64,000 bases of DNA from Pseudomonas sp. NC02. Its GTDB lineage: Bacteria; Pseudomonadota; Gammaproteobacteria; Pseudomonadales; Pseudomonadaceae. Of this stretch, positions 56,158 to 64,000 are shown one piece after another. How positions within the stretch are numbered: position 1 is the first letter of the stretch; every line of letters starts with the position of its first letter. The notes beneath the pieces were generated by a model. The model made no database searches. It was not told where the DNA came from and was given only the letters and a program-made list of their open reading frames with translations. Made by a program: the position numbers and the translations under genes. Location of the stretch: the NCBI RefSeq assembly GCF_002874965.1, contig NZ_CP025624.1, positions 4,588,001 through 4,652,000 on the forward strand, given 5' to 3'.

Positions 56158-57033
56158 ATGCAAGCAGAACTGATTGTCGACGCCCGCAACGCCGTGGGTG
56201 AATGCCCGGTGTGGGTACCCGGGGAAAACGCCCTGTACTGGGTGGATATTCCCACAGGCGAACTGCAACGCTGGAACGCCACCAGCGGCCAGGCGCAGGC
56301 CTGGAAAGCTCCGCAGATGCTTGCCTGCATCGCCCGCACCTCAGCGGGCGATTGGGTCGCGGGCATGCAAACCGGGTTTTTCCGGCTGACGCCCCACAAC
56401 GATGGCAGGCTCGACACTGCGCCCCTGGCCAGCGTCGAGCACGCCCGCCCGGACATGCGCCTGAACGATGGCCGCTGTGATCGCCAGGGCCGGTTCTGGG
56501 CCGGCAGCATGGTGCTGAACATGGCCGAGAATGCGGCCGACGGTGCACTGTACCGCTACGAAACAGGCCGGGCGGTTCACACCGCACTCAACGGTTTCAT
56601 CACCCCCAACGGCCTGGCCTTCAGCCCGGACGGGCGCACGATGTACCTCTCGGATTCGCACCCGTTGGTCCAGCAGGTCTGGGCCTTCGACTACGACATC
56701 GACAGCGGCACGCCGTCCAATCGGCGGCTGTTTGTGGATATGCACCAGTTCCTCGGCCGCCCCGACGGAGCCGCCGTGGATGCCGAAGGTTGCTACTGGA
56801 TCTGCGCCAACGATGCCGGGCTGGTCCACCGCTTTACCCCCGACGGCCGTCTCGACCGCTCACTGGCCGTGCCGGTGAAAAAACCCACCATGTGCGCCTT
56901 CGGTGGCAGCCGCCTGGACACCCTGTTCGTCACCTCGATCCGCGACGACCACAGTGCCCAGTCGCTGGCCGGCGGCGTGTTTGCCCTCAACCCCGGGGTC
57001 ACCGGATTGCCGGAGCCCACCTTCATCCTCTAG
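56158..57033 (+). CDS. SMP-30/gluconolactonase family lactonase
   Basis: The 291-residue beta-propeller has the SMP-30 metal sites: Glu in NAVGECPVWVPGENALYWVDI, Asn in GFITPNGLAFSPDGRTMYLSDS and Asp in GRPDGAAVDAEGCYWI. In this cluster it probably opens the aldarolactone formed by uronate dehydrogenase. ATG 56158 is used; GTG 56152 is also possible, and AAGGGA fits either. Confidence 0.93.
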   Translation: MQAELIVDARNAVGECPVWVPGENALYWVDIPTGELQRWNATSGQAQAWKAPQMLACIARTSAGDWVAGMQTGFFRLTPHNDGRLDTAPLASVEHARPDMRLNDGRCDRQGRFWAGSMVLNMAENAADGALYRYETGRAVHTALNGFITPNGLAFSPDGRTMYLSDSHPLVQQVWAFDYDIDSGTPSNRRLFVDMHQFLGRPDGAAVDAEGCYWICANDAGLVHRFTPDGRLDRSLAVPVKKPTMCAFGGSRLDTLFVTSIRDDHSAQSLAGGVFALNPGVTGLPEPTFIL

Positions 57034-57084
57034 CTGCATCGCTGTGCCTTGAATAAAACAATAACAAGACTGGAGAGACACCCC

Positions 57085-58056
57085 ATGGACTTCAAACGCA
57101 CTTTGCTCCTCGCCGCACTCCCCTTCACCTTCGTCTTCGCCGGTGCCGCCCACGCGCTGGAAATCAAATTCGCCGACATCCACCCCGCCGGCTACCCCAC
57201 CGTCGTCGCCGAAGAACAGCTGGGTAAAACCCTGGTGGCCGAAAGCAACGGCGGCCTGACCTTCAAGATGTTCCCCGGCGGCGTGCTGGGCTCGGAAAAG
57301 GAAGTGGTGGAACAGGCCCAGGTCGGCGCGATCCAGATGGCCCGGGTCAGCCTCGGCATCGTCGGCCCGGTGGTGCCGGACGTGAACGTGTTCAACATGC
57401 CGTTCGTATTCCGCGACCAGGTGCATATGCGCAAGGTCATCGACGGCGAGATCGGCGATGAAATCCTCGCCAAGATCACCGACTCCGAATTCAACCTGGT
57501 GGCGCTGGCCTGGATGGACGGCGGCACGCGCAACCTCTACACCAAGAAACCGGTGCGCAAGATCGAAGACCTCAAGGGCATGAAGATCCGCGTGCAGGGC
57601 AACCCGATCTTCATCGAAACCATCAACGCCATGGGCGGCAACGGCATTGCCATGGACACCGGCGAGATCTTCAGCGCCCTGCAGACCGGCGTGATTGACG
57701 GCGCGGAAAACAACCCGCCCACCCTGCTGGAACACAACCACTACCAGAACGCCAAGTTCTACAGCCTGACCGGCCACCTGATTCTGCCCGAGCCCATCGT
57801 GATGTCGAAAATCACCTGGAACAAGCTCACCCCCGAGCAACAGGTGCTGGTGAAGAACACCGCCAAAGCCGCGCAGATCCAGGAGCGCGAGCTGTGGGAC
57901 GCCAAGTCTGCCAGCAGTGAAGCCAAGCTCAAGGCCGCCGGTGTGGAGTTCATCGACATCGACAAGAAACCGTTCTATGAGGCCACCGCTTCGATCCGCG
58001 ACAAGTACGGCGCGCCCTACGCCGAACTGATCAAGCGCATCGAAGCCGTCGAGTAA
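57085..58056 (+). CDS. TRAP transporter substrate-binding protein (DctP family)
   Basis: The 323-residue protein has a signal peptide (ending GAAHALEIKFA) and the DctP pattern: HPAGYPTVVAEEQLGKTL, FPGGVLGSEKEVVEQAQVGAIQM, the ligand-binding arginine in GMKIRVQGNPIF and FSALQTGVIDGAENNPP. It captures a carboxylate, here probably a uronate, in the periplasm. ATG 57085 has TGGAGAG upstream; the frame is open from 57049. Confidence 0.95.
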   Translation: MDFKRTLLLAALPFTFVFAGAAHALEIKFADIHPAGYPTVVAEEQLGKTLVAESNGGLTFKMFPGGVLGSEKEVVEQAQVGAIQMARVSLGIVGPVVPDVNVFNMPFVFRDQVHMRKVIDGEIGDEILAKITDSEFNLVALAWMDGGTRNLYTKKPVRKIEDLKGMKIRVQGNPIFIETINAMGGNGIAMDTGEIFSALQTGVIDGAENNPPTLLEHNHYQNAKFYSLTGHLILPEPIVMSKITWNKLTPEQQVLVKNTAKAAQIQERELWDAKSASSEAKLKAAGVEFIDIDKKPFYEATASIRDKYGAPYAELIKRIEAVE

Positions 58057-58123
58057 CCCTCCTTCCCCTCATAGATAAGGCCCGGCGCGGTCGGCATCGA
58101 CGCGCCCGGTTACGGTGAACGCC

Positions 58124-58651
58124 ATGAAGAATTTACTGCTGCGCATCAACGACCGCATTTACATGAGCTGCATCTGGATCGCCGGCCTCGCCGTTCTTGG
58201 CGTCGCGCTGATCATTCCCTGGGGCATCTTCGCCCGCTACGTGCTCGGCACCGGCTCCAGCTGGCCGGAGCCCACCGCTATCCTGCTGATGCTGGTGTTC
58301 ACCTTTGTCGGCGCCGCCGCCAGTTACCGCGCCGGGGCGCACATGTCGGTGGCCATGGTCACCGACCGCCTGCCGCCCGGCCAACGCCGAATCGTCGGCA
58401 TCGTCTCACAATTGCTGATGGCAACCATCTGCCTGTTCATGACGATCTGGGGCAGCAAATTGTGCCTGTCGACCTGGAACCAGTTCATGAGCGCCATGCC
58501 GACCTTGCGGGTGGGCATCACCTATATGCCGATCCCGATCGGTGGCTTGCTGACCCTGGTTTTTGTGCTGGAAAAACTCCTGCTGGGTGACCAGAGCAAT
58601 CGTCGGGTCGTGCGCTTCGACCTGGTTGAAGAAAGTGAAGGGGCTGCCTGA
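58124..58651 (+). CDS. TRAP transporter small permease (DctQ family)
   Basis: The 175-residue protein has four hydrophobic helices with the DctQ features RYVLGTGSSWPEPTAILLMLVFTFVGAAASYRAGAHMSV. It forms the small membrane subunit. ATG 58124 is chosen; GTG 58115 is an alternative. The dctM start follows directly after its TGA. Confidence 0.92.
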   Translation: MKNLLLRINDRIYMSCIWIAGLAVLGVALIIPWGIFARYVLGTGSSWPEPTAILLMLVFTFVGAAASYRAGAHMSVAMVTDRLPPGQRRIVGIVSQLLMATICLFMTIWGSKLCLSTWNQFMSAMPTLRVGITYMPIPIGGLLTLVFVLEKLLLGDQSNRRVVRFDLVEESEGAA

Positions 58652-59932
58652 ATGGACGCATTGATTCTGTTGGGCAGCTTTATCGCCCTGATCCTGATTG
58701 GCATGCCGGTGGCCTACGCCCTGGGGCTTTCTGCGCTGATCGGCGCGTGGTGGATCGACATTCCGTTCCAGGCCCTGATGATTCAGGTGGCCGGCGGGGT
58801 GAACAAGTTTTCGCTGATGGCGATTCCGTTCTTCGTGCTGGCCGGGGCGATCATGGCCGAGGGCGGCATGTCGCGCCGGCTGGTGGCGTTTGCCGGGGTG
58901 CTGGTGGGCTTTGTGCGCGGCGGCCTGTCCCTGGTGAACATCATGGCCTCGACGTTTTTTGGCGCGATCTCCGGCTCGTCGGTGGCCGATACTGCGTCTG
59001 TCGGTTCGGTGCTGATTCCGGAAATGGAACGCCAGGGCTATCCCCGTGAATTCGCCACCGCCGTCACCGTGAGCGGCTCGGTACAAGCCTTGCTGACGCC
59101 TCCGAGCCACAACTCGGTGCTCTACTCCCTGGCGGCGGGCGGCACCGTGTCCATCGCCTCGCTGTTCATGGCCGGCGTGGTCCCGGGCCTGCTGATGAGC
59201 GCCTGCCTGATGGTGCTGTGCCTGATCTTCGCGAAAAAGCGCAACTACCCCAAAGGCGAAGTGATCCCCCTGAAACAGGCACTGAAAATCTGCGCCGACG
59301 CATTGTGGGGCCTGATGGCCATGGTGATCATTCTTGGCGGGATTCTGTCGGGCATCTTCACCGCCACCGAGTCGGCGGCGATTGCGGTGTTGTGGGCGTT
59401 CTTCGTGACCATGTTCATCTACCGCGACTACAAATGGAGCGAGCTGCCCAAGCTGATGCACCGCACGGTGCGCACGATCTCCATCGTGATGATCCTGATC
59501 GCGTTCGCCGCCAGCTTCGGCTACATCATGACCCTGATGCAGATCCCGGCGAAGATCACCACGATGTTCCTGACCCTGTCGGACAACCGCTACGTGATCC
59601 TGATGTGCATCAACGCCATGCTGCTGTTGCTGGGTACGGTGATGGACATGGCGCCGCTGATTTTGATCCTCACGCCAATCCTGATGCCGGTGATTCTCGG
59701 TATCGGCGTCGACCCGGTGCAGTTCGGCATGATCATGCTGGTGAACCTCGGCATCGGCCTGATCACTCCGCCAGTGGGCGCAGTGCTGTTTGTGGGGGCG
59801 GCGGTGGGCAAGGTCAGCATCGAGAAGACCGTGAAGGCACTGCTGCCGTTTTATGGCGTACTGTTTTTGGTGCTGCTGGCCGTGACCTACATTCCGGCGT
59901 TGTCGTTGTGGTTGCCTGGGCTGGTGTTATGA
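58652..59932 (+). CDS. TRAP transporter large permease (DctM family)
   Basis: The 426-residue protein has about twelve hydrophobic segments and DctM motifs: FSLMAIPFFVLAGAIMAEGGMSRRLVAFAG, STFFGAISGSSVADTASVGSVLIPEM and PPVGAVLFVGAAVGKV. It performs sodium-driven uptake with the DctP and DctQ subunits. TGAATG junction with dctQ indicates coupling. Confidence 0.96.
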   Translation: MDALILLGSFIALILIGMPVAYALGLSALIGAWWIDIPFQALMIQVAGGVNKFSLMAIPFFVLAGAIMAEGGMSRRLVAFAGVLVGFVRGGLSLVNIMASTFFGAISGSSVADTASVGSVLIPEMERQGYPREFATAVTVSGSVQALLTPPSHNSVLYSLAAGGTVSIASLFMAGVVPGLLMSACLMVLCLIFAKKRNYPKGEVIPLKQALKICADALWGLMAMVIILGGILSGIFTATESAAIAVLWAFFVTMFIYRDYKWSELPKLMHRTVRTISIVMILIAFAASFGYIMTLMQIPAKITTMFLTLSDNRYVILMCINAMLLLLGTVMDMAPLILILTPILMPVILGIGVDPVQFGMIMLVNLGIGLITPPVGAVLFVGAAVGKVSIEKTVKALLPFYGVLFLVLLAVTYIPALSLWLPGLVL

Positions 59933-59935
59933 ACT

Positions 59936-60048
59936 GATCGTTCCCACGCTCTGCGTGGGAACGCCGCCATGGACGCTCTGCGTCCGCTCTTAAAACCTTG
60001 ACGCAGAGCGTCACAGGATGAATTCCCACGCAGAGCGTGGGAACGATC
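59936..60048. repeat. Long palindromic repeat, GATCGTTCCCACGCTC type (second copy)
   Basis: The outer arms start at 59936 and end at 60048, with inner pairs on GACGCTCTGCGTC and GACGCAGAGCGTC, as at 50977-51089. It sits between dctM and the mutarotase-like gene and ends 12 bp before that gene's start. Confidence 0.88.
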
Positions 60049-60060
60049 AAGGGTGCGCTG

Positions 60061-60918
60061 ATGCTTGAACTCGAAGACAACCTCACCCACCTGACGCTGG
60101 CGCCAGCGTTGGGTGGCAGCCTCGTCAACTGGACCGTGCGCAGCAGCGGCCAACCCTTGCTGCGCCCTACTGATCAACACGCACTGGGCACCGGTTTGCC
60201 GGGCAAGCTGGGGTGTTTCCCACTGGCGCCCTGGTCGAACCGGGTGGCCGAAGGTGGCTTCGATACCCCATCAGGATGGTTGGGACTTGAGCCCAACAGC
60301 CCGCTGGACCCGCTGCCGATTCATGGCAGCGCCTGGCAACAGGTGTGGCAGGTGGTCAGCCAGACGGCAGACGAAGTGGTGTTGCAACTGGACAGCAGCA
60401 CACCCTTTGCGTATCGCGCCGAGCAGCGAGTTCAGTTGAAGGACGGCAAGTTGAGCATCACCTTGCGCGTCACGCACCTGGCAGAAAACGCAGCGTGGCA
60501 TGGCCTGGGATTGCATCCGTATCTGCCCCGCAGGCCTGGCACACAATTGCAGGCCAAGGCTTCGCAGGTATGGATGAGTGATGCGGCGAAATTGCCGACG
60601 GGCCTGGCTGCCGTGCCCGCCGAGTGGGATTTTCAACGGCTCAAGTCGTTGCCCGAGGCGCTGGTGGATAACGGTTTTGGCCAATGGGACGGGCGCTGCG
60701 TCATCCAGCAGCCAGACCTGGGTTACACCCTGGAATGCCAGGCCACCGGCAGCGACTATTACCTGCTGTATTGCCCGCCGGGGCTGGATTTTTTCTGCTT
60801 CGAGCCGGTGAGTCATCCGGTGAATGCCCATCACCTGCCGGGCAGGCCGGGATTGAAGCTGTTGGAACAAGGCCAGTCGGCAGAACTCAGTTTCAGCCTG
60901 CAATACAAAACCCTCTAA
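60061..60918 (+). CDS. Aldose 1-epimerase (galactose mutarotase-like)
   Basis: The 285-residue beta-sandwich protein shows the family signatures FPLAPWSNRVAEGGF, the His in LPIHGSAWQQVWQV, HGLGLHPYLPRR and FCFEPVSHPVNAHHLPGRPGLKLLEQGQS with the catalytic glutamate. It interconverts alpha- and beta-anomers, which would help feed beta-uronate or sugar to the dehydrogenase. ATG 60061 is used because the frame upstream lies inside the repeat at 59936-60048. Confidence 0.9.
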   Translation: MLELEDNLTHLTLAPALGGSLVNWTVRSSGQPLLRPTDQHALGTGLPGKLGCFPLAPWSNRVAEGGFDTPSGWLGLEPNSPLDPLPIHGSAWQQVWQVVSQTADEVVLQLDSSTPFAYRAEQRVQLKDGKLSITLRVTHLAENAAWHGLGLHPYLPRRPGTQLQAKASQVWMSDAAKLPTGLAAVPAEWDFQRLKSLPEALVDNGFGQWDGRCVIQQPDLGYTLECQATGSDYYLLYCPPGLDFFCFEPVSHPVNAHHLPGRPGLKLLEQGQSAELSFSLQYKTL

Positions 60919-60932
60919 CAACACAAAACCCA

Positions 60933-61021
60933 TGTGGGAGCGGGCTTGCTCGCGAATGCGGTGGATCAGGCAGTACATCTGCGACTGATACTCCGTATTC
61001 GCGAGCAAGCCCGCTCCCACA
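60933..61021. repeat. REP doublet (REPIN-like), GTGGGAGCGGGCTTGC type
   Basis: Perfect 25-nt arms at 60933-60957 and 60997-61021 in inverted orientation lie between the convergent mutarotase-like and EmrA-like genes. Confidence 0.9.
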
Positions 61022-61038
61022 TTTTGATCTCCAGTGTG

Positions 61039-62184
61039 TCAGGGAGGAGTGTTTTTTAAACGCCCCGCCGTGTCGATACTCACCACCACCGATAACCCCG
61101 GTCGCAGCCGTTCACTCTGCTCCTGCCCCGGATCCACGGTAATCCGCACCGGCACCCGCTGGGCGATCTTGACGAAGTTGCCGGTGGCGTTATCCGCCTG
61201 CAACAGGCTGAACTCCGACCCGGTCGCCGGGGAAATGCGCTGCACCGTGCCGTGAAACTTGCGGTGGTCCAGGGCATCCACGGTAAAGGTCACCGGCTGG
61301 CCGACCTGCACGTTGTCCATCTGGGTTTCTTTCATGTTGGCAATCACCCACAGCTGGTTCGGCACCAGCGCCATCAACTGTGCGCCGCTGTTGACGTAAG
61401 CCCCGAGGCGCACGCCAATCTGCCCCAGTTGCCCGTCACGCGGGGCGATGATGCGGGTGTTCGACAGGTCGATACGTGCCAGTTCCACCGCCGCATCGGC
61501 ACTGGCCACCGCCGCCTCCAGCGAACCGCGATTGACGATCACTGTCTGCAAATCCTGCCGGGCGATTTCCAGGTTGGCCTGGGCCTGGGCCACGGCTGCG
61601 ATGGTTTGCGCATTGGCGGCGCGGGTCACGTCCAGCTCGCGTTTGGACACCGACCCATCGCTGATCAACTCCTCATTGCGGCGCAAATCCGCGGTGCTTT
61701 TGCGGGCCTGGGCCTGGCTGTCCATCAAGGCCGCCTGACGCAGCTTGATGGTCGCCTCAGCGCTGTTGCGTTGCTGCACCACATTGGCCAGGGACGCCTG
61801 CTGCACCGCCAGTTGCGCCTGGGCCTGATCAAGGCGCTGCTTGTAGATACGGTCATCGAGGCGCACCAGCAAATCCCCGGCCTTGACGTACTGGAAGTCC
61901 GTCACCGGCACTTCATACACGTAGCCGCTGAGCTGCGGCCCGATGATCGTCACCTGGCCGCGCACCAGGGCGTTTTCGGTGGTTTCCACGGCGCTGCTGA
62001 AGGGCGGCAACTGCCAGGCGTAGAGCACGATCAGCACGCCGATAATCGCAATCGCGGCAAAGCCCATGGAAGAGATGATGCGCACCCGCAAGGAGCGCGG
62101 TTCGGTGGCCGGCATGCTCGGCGGCGCGGTGCCTTCCGGCGTGGAAGCGATGGCGTTGGTGGTGGTCGTCGTCGGTTCGGTCAT
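61039..62184 (-). CDS. EmrA-like HlyD-family secretion adaptor
   Basis: The 381-residue protein has an N-terminal anchor (about residues 33-54, IISSMGFAAIAIIGVLIVLYAW), a biotinyl-lipoyl part (ALVRGQVTIIGPQLSGYVYEVPV), a coiled-coil hairpin (residues 115-215) and a beta-barrel (NTRIIAPRDGQLGQIGVRLGAYVNSGAQLMALVPN). It would bridge the MFS exporter to an outer-membrane channel not encoded here. Its start overlaps the emrB-like stop by 4 nt (ATGA). Confidence 0.93.
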   Translation of the reverse strand: MTEPTTTTTNAIASTPEGTAPPSMPATEPRSLRVRIISSMGFAAIAIIGVLIVLYAWQLPPFSSAVETTENALVRGQVTIIGPQLSGYVYEVPVTDFQYVKAGDLLVRLDDRIYKQRLDQAQAQLAVQQASLANVVQQRNSAEATIKLRQAALMDSQAQARKSTADLRRNEELISDGSVSKRELDVTRAANAQTIAAVAQAQANLEIARQDLQTVIVNRGSLEAAVASADAAVELARIDLSNTRIIAPRDGQLGQIGVRLGAYVNSGAQLMALVPNQLWVIANMKETQMDNVQVGQPVTFTVDALDHRKFHGTVQRISPATGSEFSLLQADNATGNFVKIAQRVPVRITVDPGQEQSERLRPGLSVVVSIDTAGRLKNTPP

Positions 62185-63839
62185 GAAGAAAGTGCGCCGC
62201 TGGGTTGAACGGGAGGCGCTGCACTGGCGGCAGCTTTAGTGGTACTCATCAGCCAGAGGCTGCGGATAAAGATCCAGATCATGGTGAGTATGGCGATGAT
62301 CGCGATCAGCATGAACACATCGTTGTAGGCCATCACATTCGCCTCGCGGGTGGCGGCCGTGGCCAGGCTGCGAATGCCCATGAGGTTGCGCAGCTCGGGG
62401 TCGGCGATCACCCCGGCATAGGCCGAGCCGCCGCTGGCCACCCGTGCGGCCACACGCGGGTCGAGCAGGGTCAGGTGTTCGACGATCATGCTGGAATGGA
62501 ATTTCTCCCGCACGATCTGGAACGTACCGAGCAATGCCGCACCGATCAGGCCGCCGAGGTTCTGGCAGATCCCGAACAGCACCGAGAAACTCACCAGGTT
62601 CCTGGGGTTGGTCAGTACGTTCTTCGTGCCCAGGACCATGGTCGGCCCGAGGAAGAACGTGCCGCCAAAGCCTAGCAGGAACTGGCTGATGTACATGTTT
62701 TGCGGACGCGTGAGGTTGCTGGAGAAACTGTCCATCACCGAGCCCACGGCCATGAAGGCCAGGGAGATGATCAGCGGCATCAGCAAATGCGCGGGGTTGA
62801 TGGTCAGCGCGCTCACGGCCAGGCCGGCAATCGCCCCCGCCAGCATCACCCAATACAGCGTGCGCATCTGCTCGTTGCTCATGTTCAGCATCTGCATGAA
62901 GCCCACGGCGCCGGTGGACTGCTCCGAGAGCACCATGCGAATCAGCACCACCGCCAGCGCCAGGCGAATCATCGCCCCGCTGCCCAGCCAGCGGGTCATC
63001 AGCAACGGGTTGGAGCGGTTATGCTCGATGGCCAGGCCGGCCATGATCAGCACCAGCGAGCAGGCCGAGGCGATACCGATCCACGGCGCTTCCAGCCACC
63101 AGTCGATACGGCCCAGGGAAAGCACCGCGCAGAGCAAGGCGACGCCGGTGGCGAGGATGGCGAAGGTCAGGAAGTCGAGTTTTTCGAAGGTCTTGAAGCG
63201 GTCGCCCGGTGGCAGCTTGAGCAGGAACACACAGCCCAGGCAGGTCAGCGCCATGCCCAGTTCGAACAGGTACAGGCCGCGCCATTCGGCGATTTGCAGC
63301 AGGTCTTCGGAGAACAGTCGGGCCAGGGGCAACGCCAATTGCGCGGTGCCCAGGCCGAGCACCAGGGCTTTCATCCGCCACTTTGCGGGAAAGGCCTGGA
63401 TCATGTAGTAAAGGCCCAGGGAACTGAGGGCGGCGCCGACCATGCCGTGGGCCGCGCGTACGGCGATGGCCGAGCTGAGGTCGTTGACGAACAGGTGGCC
63501 GAAGGTGACCAAGGCGTAGAGCACCAGGAACACTTCGGTGAACGCACGCAGGCCGAATTGCTGGCGGAATTTTACCAGCAGCAGGTTCATGGAGACGTTG
63601 GTCATGACGTAGGCGGCGGGGAGCCAGGCCATCTCGGCCGTCGTCGCGCCCAGGGCGCCCTGGAGGTACACAAGGTTGGCGATCACCAGCGAGTTGCCGA
63701 GGCCACCGGTGATTGCCACGAGTACGCCGACGAGGGCGTAGGCCCAGCGCTTGCGGGTGGAATGCAGCGGCGTCGACGGCGAGCCCGGCAGGCTCGGGCG
63801 CTCGTGGGGCTGCCAGGTGTGGGGGGTGTATTTGTCCAT
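62181..63839 (-). CDS. EmrB-like DHA2-family MFS drug exporter
   Basis: The 552-residue protein has about fourteen hydrophobic helices beginning at residue 33 (YALVGVLVAITGGLGNSLVIANLVYLQGALGATTAEMAWLPAAYVMTN), typical of DHA2 14-helix drug:proton antiporters. The N-terminal 30 residues are polar and rich in proline. It is the first gene of a two-gene operon with the adaptor; ATG 63839 is the only good start. The substrate is unknown. Confidence 0.93.
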   Translation of the reverse strand: MDKYTPHTWQPHERPSLPGSPSTPLHSTRKRWAYALVGVLVAITGGLGNSLVIANLVYLQGALGATTAEMAWLPAAYVMTNVSMNLLLVKFRQQFGLRAFTEVFLVLYALVTFGHLFVNDLSSAIAVRAAHGMVGAALSSLGLYYMIQAFPAKWRMKALVLGLGTAQLALPLARLFSEDLLQIAEWRGLYLFELGMALTCLGCVFLLKLPPGDRFKTFEKLDFLTFAILATGVALLCAVLSLGRIDWWLEAPWIGIASACSLVLIMAGLAIEHNRSNPLLMTRWLGSGAMIRLALAVVLIRMVLSEQSTGAVGFMQMLNMSNEQMRTLYWVMLAGAIAGLAVSALTINPAHLLMPLIISLAFMAVGSVMDSFSSNLTRPQNMYISQFLLGFGGTFFLGPTMVLGTKNVLTNPRNLVSFSVLFGICQNLGGLIGAALLGTFQIVREKFHSSMIVEHLTLLDPRVAARVASGGSAYAGVIADPELRNLMGIRSLATAATREANVMAYNDVFMLIAIIAILTMIWIFIRSLWLMSTTKAAASAAPPVQPSGALSS

Positions 63840-63941
63840 TCGGTGGCCTTGATGACCGGCGTTTGGGGCCGGTGGAACGGTTACTCAGGGAGTAGTAAAC
63901 CTGAGTGGAGTTCAACTTGCCATCTTGGGAGGGATTTGGGC

Positions 63942-64000
63942 GGTTGGGGTGCATATCCGTTGCTGCGGTAACGGCTGCTTATGGTTCCGCTCTTACAGCG
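63942..64000. repeat. Second copy (partial) of the intergenic repeat at 7262
   Basis: GGTTGGGGT, GCATATCCGTT and GGTTCCGCTCTTACAGCG occur in the same order as at 7262-7324, with substitutions between them. The repeat runs off the window edge. Confidence 0.8.

Overview
The window is high-GC chromosomal DNA from a fluorescent Pseudomonas, most likely the P. fluorescens group. The evidence is the tig-clpP-clpX-lon-hupB-ppiD block next to tRNA genes and folD, an OprD-type porin, a reductive pyrimidine pathway beside a RutR-like TetR regulator, and many dispersed palindromic REP-type intergenic repeats of the kind common in this group. No prophage, transposase or CRISPR array was found.

Layout. 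1-2.8 kb: the end of a PLP-dependent desulfhydrase/ACC-deaminase-like gene and fadH. 2.9-11.9 kb: a histidine/urocanate-related accessory locus, with a LysR regulator divergent from a histidine-ammonia-lyase homologue, a YbaK-type tRNA-editing homologue, a polar amino acid ABC transporter and urocanate hydratase (hutU). The binding-protein gene and the hutU operon carry the same TGTA-N2-TACA operator. 12.3-14.6 kb: a nitrilase-fold protein without its catalytic cysteine, an AraC regulator and a 28-residue acidic protein. 14.8-19.2 kb: a paralogous homodimeric 2-oxoacid dehydrogenase E1, a MarR regulator and an orphan protein resembling only the C-terminal part of that E1, with related palindromes before both E1-type genes. 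19.2-23.9 kb: a proline-rich lipoprotein, a LysR/MFS pair and nhaA. 23.9-32.4 kb: the protein quality-control block on the minus strand. 32.8-33.3 kb: four tRNA genes, including a duplicated tRNA-His unit. 33.5-37.1 kb: folD, a PBP7-type endopeptidase, a C39-like protein without catalytic residues, and small envelope proteins. 37.2-43.0 kb: a tripartite RND efflux operon. 43.2-51.7 kb: the complete reductive pyrimidine catabolic cluster (preTA, dihydropyrimidinase, carbamoyl-amino-acid amidohydrolase, NCS1 permease, TetR). 51.9-53.5 kb: a GNAT acetyltransferase and copCD. 53.7-60.9 kb: a uronate uptake and oxidation cluster (OprD porin, uronate dehydrogenase, SMP-30 lactonase, TRAP transporter, mutarotase-like epimerase). 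61.0-63.8 kb: an EmrAB-type exporter pair.

The most unusual signal is the histidine-ammonia-lyase homologue at 3990-5531. It keeps the family framework but lacks exactly the Ala-Ser-Gly triad that forms the MIO electrophile. Two other proteins (12308-13438 and 35565-36254) also appear to keep an enzyme fold while losing catalytic residues. Family and motif statements come from reading the translations. No alignment or database search was run.
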